Below, piece by piece: positions 60,889-64,000 of a DNA stretch of 64,000 bases. The first letter of the stretch is position 1, and the number at the start of each line of letters is the position of its first letter. The stretch comes from Gammaproteobacteria bacterium (GTDB taxonomy: Bacteria; Pseudomonadota; Gammaproteobacteria; Steroidobacterales; GCA-2729495). The DNA is taken from NCBI GenBank assembly GCA_015709695.1, contig CP054183.1, forward strand, positions 2,592,992 to 2,656,991, read 5' to 3'. The position numbers and the translations under genes are program-made. The notes under the pieces were generated by a model. It made no database searches. It had not been told where the DNA came from and saw only the letters and a list, made by a program, of their open reading frames with translations.

Positions 60889-61838
60889 TCCAGGGACACC
60901 CGCGGGTCCACTGCCCTGTAGAGAATGTCCGCCACCAGCAGCGTGATGACGAACAGCGCGGCGGTCAGCCCCACCACGGCCTTCAGTACCGGCTGGTCGC
61001 CGCTGATGATGGCCTCGTAGGCCGCCTTGCCGACTCCCGGGATGCCGAAACTCGTCTCGAGGAGCAACGCCCCGCCGATGACGATGGCGGGGATGGTGAA
61101 CATGATGCGGGTGATGATCGGGATGGCGCAGTTCTTGAGGATGTCGCACCAGAACAGCCGCACCGGCGCCGCGCCGAAGGCCCGCGCGGTGCGCACATGG
61201 TCACGGCCCATCTCCTCGACGATCACCGCCCGGTAGAAGCGCGTGTTGTAGCCCAGCGCCACGAATACCGTGGCCAGGGTGGGCACCGTGACGTGGCGCA
61301 GGTAATCGGCCAGGTCGGCAGCGCCCCAGCCGCGGACCGGGAACAGATCCAGGCCGTAGCTGGTGCAAAACCAGATCTGGAAGGCGAAAATCACGACGAG
61401 GAAGCTGATGCTCATGCCGATGACGGCCAGGCCCATGATCAGCTTGTCGGGCCAGCGGCCGCGGTGGTAGGCGGCCAGCAGTGCCAGGGCGATACCCAGC
61501 AGGTTGCCGAGGATGAACCCCGGCAGTTCCAGGGCCAGCGAGACCGGAATGGTCCGCGCCAGCAGGCTCGACACCTTCTCGCCCGTGGAATCGGAATTGC
61601 CGAAGTCCACGGTGGCCAGTTCCCGCAGGTAGTCGCCGTAACGCACGACGAACGGCCGGTCGTAGCCCAGCTGGTGGCGGAGCTCGGCGATCTCCTGCGC
61701 CGTGGGATTCTTGCCCAGCAGGTCGAAGGTCTTGTCGGGTCCGAAGTAGACCATCAGGGTGAAGCTGAGCAGCGTCACCCCGAGCAGCAGCGGCAGGCCC
61801 GCCAGCAGCCGGCGCAGCGCGTACTGCAGTATGCCCAT
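60885..61838 (-). CDS. dppB: Peptide ABC transporter permease, DppB/OppB-type
   Basis: A 317-residue partner permease with about six helices. ILQYALRRLLAGLPLLLGVTLLSFTL at the N-terminus and the EAA loop segment EEMGRDHVRTARAFGAAPVRLFWCDILKN (about 208-236) identify DppB/OppB. The periplasmic loop after helix 1 (about 35-95) is longer than usual, similar to OppB. The start overlaps the dppA stop by one base, so the four genes are one unit. Confidence 0.92.
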   Translation of the reverse strand: MGILQYALRRLLAGLPLLLGVTLLSFTLMVYFGPDKTFDLLGKNPTAQEIAELRHQLGYDRPFVVRYGDYLRELATVDFGNSDSTGEKVSSLLARTIPVSLALELPGFILGNLLGIALALLAAYHRGRWPDKLIMGLAVIGMSISFLVVIFAFQIWFCTSYGLDLFPVRGWGAADLADYLRHVTVPTLATVFVALGYNTRFYRAVIVEEMGRDHVRTARAFGAAPVRLFWCDILKNCAIPIITRIMFTIPAIVIGGALLLETSFGIPGVGKAAYEAIISGDQPVLKAVVGLTAALFVITLLVADILYRAVDPRVSLE

Positions 61839-63730
61839 CAGCCCGCCGGCTCCAGGTCAGGCGGCCGCGCGCTCTCGCCCTCCGGCAGCACGTCGACATA
61901 CCTCAGGAAAAAGCCGCCGACGATCTCGCGATCCGGCAGCGCCACGACATTCTTGTGCCAGAGGTAGATGCGCTTGCGGGACAGACCGGTGATGGCCGCG
62001 CAGTCATCGATGACCATCTGGTTCATGCGGCGGTAGAGCGCCGTGCGTTCCGGCGAAGACAGCATCACCGCGGCCTGCTCGTAGAGCCGGTCGTAGGCGG
62101 GATTGCGGTAGTTGGCGTCATTGGAGCCCGGCGAGCCGTTGGGGCCGTAGAAGAGCTGCAGGGTATTCTCGGCATCGGGGTAATCGAGGCCCCAGCCCTT
62201 GCTGACGATGGGCAGCCGGCTTTCCTTCCAGGCGCGGCCCAGGTCGCCGAAGGTCGCGTACTGCTTGAGCACCACCTTCTCCTGCGGCCAGCCGATGTCC
62301 ATGAGCTCGGCACGGAACTGCTCGAAGAACATCCGCTGCTTGACCCCGGCACTCTGCCCGTACACCAGCACCGGCAACGTCTCCGCCGTCCAGCCATTCT
62401 CCTGCAACAGGCGCCGGGCGCCCGCCACATCGCGGGTTACGCTGGACCGCGACAGCTGAGGGTCGAACTCCGGCACCACCGGCACGATGATGCCCGGGAA
62501 TATGGTCGCCAGGCCGAAGTACCAGCTGCGGTTGCGCGCTTCCCAGTCGAATGCCTTGATGATGGCGCAGCGCAGGGCCTTGTTGCGGCGCTCGCGCACC
62601 GGATCGGGGTTGTAGCCGAACTCGGGAAAATCGAAGTTGAACGCCTGGAAGACGAAGCCGGCCTCGAGGCCGGAGGCCACCTGGTACTTCCGGGCGAACT
62701 CCGGCTTCAGGCGCACCGGGTCGCGCGACTCGAGGACCTCGTCCACCTTTTCCGCCGGCAATCCGGTCACCTGGATCTCGTTGCCCTTGATGAACGAGTT
62801 CCAGCGCGAGGCGTCATCGTCGGCAAAGTCGATGATCAGGCGGTCGACGAACGGCGGGGAACGGCCCTGGATGCGCTCGACGCCGGTGTAGCGCTGCGTG
62901 GCCGGATCGTAGCCCTCGGCCTGCAGGTCCACCGGCTCCTGGCGGAAGCGGCGGTTGCGTTCGAATACCACGCGCGAACTGTCATAGGAAACCACCCTGA
63001 AGGGCCCTGAGCCGACCGGGTGGGTTCCCAGCTCGCGCCCGTAGTGCTCGGCGGCCTCGCGTGGCACGACTGCCGAGAATCCCTGGGCGAAGGTATCCAG
63101 CAGCTGCGGATAGGGACGGACCAGGCGAACCTCCACGGTGTAACGGTCCACCGCTCGCAGGCCGGGAACCTCGCGATCGTAGTCGGAGCCAGCTGCCTTC
63201 CAGTCATCGAGCCCGACGATGCGTCCCTGCCAGAACCACGCCCCCTGCGGCCGGTTCTTCGGGTCGAACTGGCGCTTGAGCGAGTAGACGAAGTCCTCGG
63301 CGACCAGTTCCCGCCCCTTGCCAGCGGGGAAAGCGGCATCGTCCTGGAAGAACACGCCCCGCTTGATACGGATCCGGTAGCGCAGCAGGTCCGGGGATAT
63401 CTCCGGCCAGCCGTCCGCCAGGTTGGGCTTCAGCTGATAGGGCCGCGCGAGGTACTTGTACGCGAACAGCGTGTCGTAGGCATTCAGCACCACATGGTTC
63501 GCGTAGACATTGGCAGCCTGCACCGGGTCGAGGGACGAGGGGGCCTGGTCGAGCGAGTGGCGAAAGGTCTTGATGCCAGCGTCGGGCTCGGGGGACGCCC
63601 TGGCTGCTTCCTGCCCGGTCGGACCGCGGCAGCCGGCCAGGGCCAGCAGGCCGGCGCAAAGCACGGCCAGCCAGCGGGCGTCACCGCAATGTGCAGGTCT
63701 CCAGCGCGACGCCGACAACATCGGCGCCAT
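61838..63730 (-). CDS. dppA: Peptide ABC transporter solute-binding lipoprotein, DppA/OppA-type
   Basis: A ~630-residue SBP family 5 lipoprotein. The signal peptide ends in LALAGC, a strong lipobox. Conserved segments: SLDQAPSSLDPVQAANVYA, the LKRQFDPKN region, PVGSGPFRV (about 245-253) and the C-terminal KGWGLDYPDAENTLQLFYGP. It binds peptides or similar ligands and passes them to dppBC. The ATG at 63730 and one nine bases later are the likely starts; a TTG at 63823 is in frame but lies in the promoter region. The first gene of the dpp unit. Confidence 0.9.
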   Translation of the reverse strand: MAPMLSASRWRPAHCGDARWLAVLCAGLLALAGCRGPTGQEAARASPEPDAGIKTFRHSLDQAPSSLDPVQAANVYANHVVLNAYDTLFAYKYLARPYQLKPNLADGWPEISPDLLRYRIRIKRGVFFQDDAAFPAGKGRELVAEDFVYSLKRQFDPKNRPQGAWFWQGRIVGLDDWKAAGSDYDREVPGLRAVDRYTVEVRLVRPYPQLLDTFAQGFSAVVPREAAEHYGRELGTHPVGSGPFRVVSYDSSRVVFERNRRFRQEPVDLQAEGYDPATQRYTGVERIQGRSPPFVDRLIIDFADDDASRWNSFIKGNEIQVTGLPAEKVDEVLESRDPVRLKPEFARKYQVASGLEAGFVFQAFNFDFPEFGYNPDPVRERRNKALRCAIIKAFDWEARNRSWYFGLATIFPGIIVPVVPEFDPQLSRSSVTRDVAGARRLLQENGWTAETLPVLVYGQSAGVKQRMFFEQFRAELMDIGWPQEKVVLKQYATFGDLGRAWKESRLPIVSKGWGLDYPDAENTLQLFYGPNGSPGSNDANYRNPAYDRLYEQAAVMLSSPERTALYRRMNQMVIDDCAAITGLSRKRIYLWHKNVVALPDREIVGGFFLRYVDVLPEGESARPPDLEPAG

Positions 63731-63823
63731 TCTGCCAGCGCGAGTACCGCTGGCGTACCGGGTGGCAACGGCATCTTGCGGGAGCGGTTTGCCGCAGAAC
63801 GACCGGGAATTGCCCAGGTTCAA

Positions 63824-64000
63824 TGATAAATTCGCTTGAAAGGAATAATGAGTGAATAGATAGTGGCGATTTATATGCTACTAATTGTGAATTATTTTGG
63901 CCATAAATAGCTTCTAGGACCCACTTATTAGTTATCTCACCACTTCCATAATTATGTATGGCCCACTCAATCCAAGTGCTGAAATGAACGATACGTTCCT
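63824..64000. other. AT-rich region at the right edge
   Basis: From about 63830 the sequence turns strongly AT-rich, unlike the rest of the window. It holds the likely promoter area of the dpp operon and then about 150 bases without a recognised gene. A short minus-strand open stretch (64000-63932, 22 codons then stop) continues past the edge; it reads FISALGL and could be the end of a mobile-element protein, but this is not supported further. Confidence 0.5.

Noticed and set aside
63932..64000. IS630-like transposase end on the minus strand
   Set aside because: Only 22 codons are visible and the similarity (FISALGL) is too short to support a family.
1..64000. tRNA, rRNA or riboswitch genes
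   Set aside because: Intergenic gaps were read for cloverleaf, T-loop and known riboswitch cores, and none was convincing. A covariance-model search would be needed to exclude small RNAs.

Overview
The window is GC-rich, gene-dense bacterial chromosome. Gene order and protein types point to a gammaproteobacterium near the Xanthomonadales, Nevskiales or Steroidobacterales. The core run rdgB-rph-PP2C / yicC ... gmk-rpoZ-spoT-ridA-recG-ubiA is the block found in pseudomonads and xanthomonads, and the caa3/aa3-type cox operon carries the small helper genes usual in that group. The lineage is an inference from gene content. No rRNA, tRNA, CRISPR array, intact insertion sequence or prophage was seen.

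Layout. 1-5.3 kb: end of a penicillin-binding protein 1A gene, a conserved protein of unknown function, then on the minus strand gltA, rpmE, rdgB, rph and a PP2C phosphatase. The rpmE-rdgB gap holds a cluster of consensus DnaA boxes next to an AT-rich stretch. 5.5-23.2 kb: yicC, a metallo-beta-lactamase-fold hydrolase, a divergent sulfatase / octaheme cytochrome pair, an outer-membrane barrel, then gmk, an inverted tandem-repeat element, rpoZ, spoT, ridA, recG, ubiA, comF, bioB and bioC. 22.7-30.0 kb: a cytochrome c oxidase locus with its structural subunits (coxB, coxA, coxC), copper and heme assembly factors (ctaG, surf1, a Sco-like protein, ctaA) and three small membrane proteins. 30.1-40 kb: recQ, an anchored ferrochelatase-like protein, an HxlR regulator / cytochrome P460 pair, uvrD, a long perfect inverted repeat, trkA-trkH and a small TPR protein. 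39.9-43.7 kb: minus-strand genes for an exported SDR, an exported amidohydrolase, a secreted Zn-protease-like protein, a GIY-YIG protein and a membrane protein. 43.9-49.9 kb: an HU-like protein, a lipoprotein FKBP, and a five-gene unit joining a TRAP transporter to an FAD hydroxylase and an Asp/Glu-racemase/maleate-isomerase-like enzyme, probably for uptake and breakdown of an aromatic or dicarboxylic acid. 49.9-54.5 kb: nhaA, a RoxA/YcfD-type ribosomal oxygenase, an MFS transporter with a well-formed promoter/operator, and a GNAT acetyltransferase. 54.7-63.8 kb: an all-minus block with a periplasmic CbiX-like protein, a lipoprotein, katA, a YgjP-type metallopeptidase and a peptide ABC transporter whose single ATPase looks like a DppD/DppF hybrid. 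Beyond about 63.83 kb the sequence becomes strongly AT-rich.

Many adjacent genes overlap by 1-4 bases (recG/ubiA, coxA/small gene, surf1/sco, the TRAP genes, the dpp genes, amidohydrolase/DUF922), which suggests translational coupling. The points most worth a second look are the DnaA-box cluster at 2981-3196, the 22-bp perfect inverted repeat between uvrD and trkA, the 19-bp periodic inverted element after gmk, the hybrid dpp ATPase, and two exported chelatase-superfamily proteins.
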